Source: UBA7985 sp049612785 (GTDB lineage Bacteria; Pseudomonadota; Alphaproteobacteria; UBA7985). From it: a stretch of DNA of 5,728 bases. The number at the start of each line of letters is the position of its first letter. Positions within the stretch are counted from its first letter, which is position 1. The position numbers and the translations under genes are program-made. The stretch spans positions 1 through 5,728 of the forward strand of contig JBMZBW010000145.1 in assembly GCA_049612785.1 (NCBI GenBank), given 5' to 3'. Shown piece after piece: positions 4,560-5,728 of the stretch. The notes beneath the pieces were generated by a model, which did no database searches, was not told the DNA's origin, and saw nothing but the letters and a program-made list of their open reading frames with translations.

Positions 4560-5728
4560 CTAGCTGATTTCCAGCGGCGGAACAGATTTGATGTGCAAAT
4601 CGTCCAGTTGCTGCTGACTGACCTCGGACGGAGCCTGCATCATCAGATCCTGCCCCTGCCCGTTGAGTGGGAAAGCAATGACTTCGCGGATGTTTGGCTC
4701 ATCGGCCAGAAGCATCACCATACGGTCAACGCCCGGCGCAGCACCCCCGTGCGGAGGCGCACCGAACTTCATAGCGCTCAGCATGCCGCCAAACTCTTCT
4801 TCAACCACTTCCTGCCCATAGCCGGCAATCGAGAAGGCTTTGTACATCACTTCAGGCAGGTGGTTTCGGATTGCGCCGGAACACAGCTCAATGCCATTGC
4901 AGACAATGTCGTACTGGAACGCTTTGATCTCCAGCGGGTCCTGGTTCTCCAGCGCATCCATACCACCTTGCGGCATGGAGAATGGGTTGTGAGAGAACTC
5001 GATTTTGCCGGTATCTTCGTCTTCTTCGAACATGGGGAAATCGACGATCCAGACGAACTTGAACTCACCTTCCTCGATCAGTCCCAGTTCACGGCCCGCT
5101 TCGTTGCGCGCCTGACCCGCGAACTGTAGCGCCGGGAGCCGCTTGTCACAGGTGAAGAAACAGGCATCACCCGCTTCCAGACCCAGCTGCTGCCGGATGG
5201 CTTCGGTTCGCTCGGGACCGATGTTTTTGGCCAGCGGGCCGGAGCCCTCAATCTCTCCGTCATCGCCGGTGCGCCAGAAGATGTAGCCCAGACCCGGCTT
5301 ACCCTGCTTCTTGGCCCAGGAATCCATGCGATCACACTTGGCCCGAGAGCCGCCGCCCTTGCCCGGAACCGCGATCACTTTGAAGTCCTTCTCAGCGATC
5401 AGCTTGGCAAAAATCTTGAAACCCGAACCGGCAAAGTGCTCGGTCACGTCGCCCAGGATGATCGGGTTGCGCAAGTCCGGCTTGTCGGAGCCGTACTTGG
5501 TCATGGACTCATCGTAAGCGATGTGCGGGAACGGCATCGGCGTTACCTTGTGCGGCGTGCCGGAGGCGTCATGGAATTCGGTGAACAGCCCGTGCAGAAC
5601 CGGTTCAATGGCGTCGAAAACATCCTGCTGGGTGACAAAGCTCATCTCAAAGTCGAGCTGGTAGAACTCACCCGGTGAGCGGTCAGCGCGGCTGTCTTCA
5701 TCGCGGAAACACGGGGCAATCTGGAAAT
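4560..5728 (-). CDS. aspS: Aspartyl-tRNA synthetase, C-terminal part (start outside window)
   Basis: The frame is open to the right edge and encodes the last 388 residues; about 200 N-terminal residues (OB-fold anticodon domain and class II motif 1) are missing. The first visible residues hold motif 2, CFRDEDSRADRSPGEFYQLD. The catalytic domain continues with YGSDKPDLR and is interrupted by the bacterial-type GAD insertion (visible residues about 85-195). It resumes with FVWIVDFPMFE, FSHNPFSMP and NGIELCSGAIRNH, and ends with motif 3, HGGAAPGVDRMVMLL, then FPLNGQGQDLM and a short C-terminal tail. The enzyme attaches aspartate to tRNA(Asp) in the cytoplasm using ATP. Many alphaproteobacterial versions are non-discriminating and also charge tRNA(Asn) for GatCAB, but the N-terminal residues that inform this are not in view. 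Nothing appears broken. It is probably transcribed separately from the TM2 genes. Confidence 0.98.
   Translation of the reverse strand, partial: FQIAPCFRDEDSRADRSPGEFYQLDFEMSFVTQQDVFDAIEPVLHGLFTEFHDASGTPHKVTPMPFPHIAYDESMTKYGSDKPDLRNPIILGDVTEHFAGSGFKIFAKLIAEKDFKVIAVPGKGGGSRAKCDRMDSWAKKQGKPGLGYIFWRTGDDGEIEGSGPLAKNIGPERTEAIRQQLGLEAGDACFFTCDKRLPALQFAGQARNEAGRELGLIEEGEFKFVWIVDFPMFEEDEDTGKIEFSHNPFSMPQGGMDALENQDPLEIKAFQYDIVCNGIELCSGAIRNHLPEVMYKAFSIAGYGQEVVEEEFGGMLSAMKFGAPPHGGAAPGVDRMVMLLADEPNIREVIAFPLNGQGQDLMMQAPSEVSQQQLDDLHIKSVPPLEIS

Noticed and set aside
4593..5129. Plus-strand frame of 178 codons opposite aspS
   Set aside because: It lies wholly antisense to well-conserved AspRS catalytic sequence and has no family resemblance of its own.

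Overview
The window looks like chromosomal DNA of a marine alphaproteobacterium, most probably a Rhodobacterales (Roseobacter-group) member. The evidence is moderately high GC, alphaproteobacterial-style AspRS motifs, a GcvT-family protein very close to dimethylsulfoniopropionate (DMSP) demethylase DmdA, and small DUF2937, DUF389 and I78-inhibitor genes. The lineage is inferred from protein resemblance, not from a marker RNA. All eight genes I accept lie on the minus strand, so the window is read from high to low coordinates. I see no tRNA, rRNA, CRISPR array, insertion sequence or phage gene.

Region 1 (5728-4560) is the C-terminal two thirds of aspS, the aspartyl-tRNA synthetase gene, whose start lies outside the window. 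It is followed by a hairpin (4491-4520) that probably ends its transcript. Region 2 (4490-3467) starts with an AT-rich, promoter-like stretch containing a 7-8-7 dyad (4449-4470). It then carries a compact cluster of three small integral membrane proteins: two TM2-domain proteins, 108 and 71 aa, joined by a one-base stop/start overlap, and a 107 aa four-helix protein of unknown function 33 bases later.

Region 3 (3334-2192) is a single gene for a 380 aa folate-dependent methyltransferase of the GcvT/DmdA family. It is probably a DMSP demethylase or a close paralogue, and it stands alone without the acuI or acuR genes that often accompany dmdA. Region 4 (2012-106) is a tight three-gene operon: a DUF2937 membrane protein, a DUF389 polytopic membrane protein (4-base gap), and an outer-membrane lipoprotein with a peptidase-inhibitor I78 domain (16-base gap). 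A candidate promoter lies at 2073-2102 and a 10-bp perfect hairpin (54-78) follows the last gene.

Most of this is ordinary core and accessory chromosome. The points most worth following are the substrate of the orphan DmdA-like enzyme, the coupled TM2 pair with its operator-like dyad, and the envelope-directed DUF2937-DUF389-I78 operon. I found no sign of a defence system, mobile element or unusual RNA.
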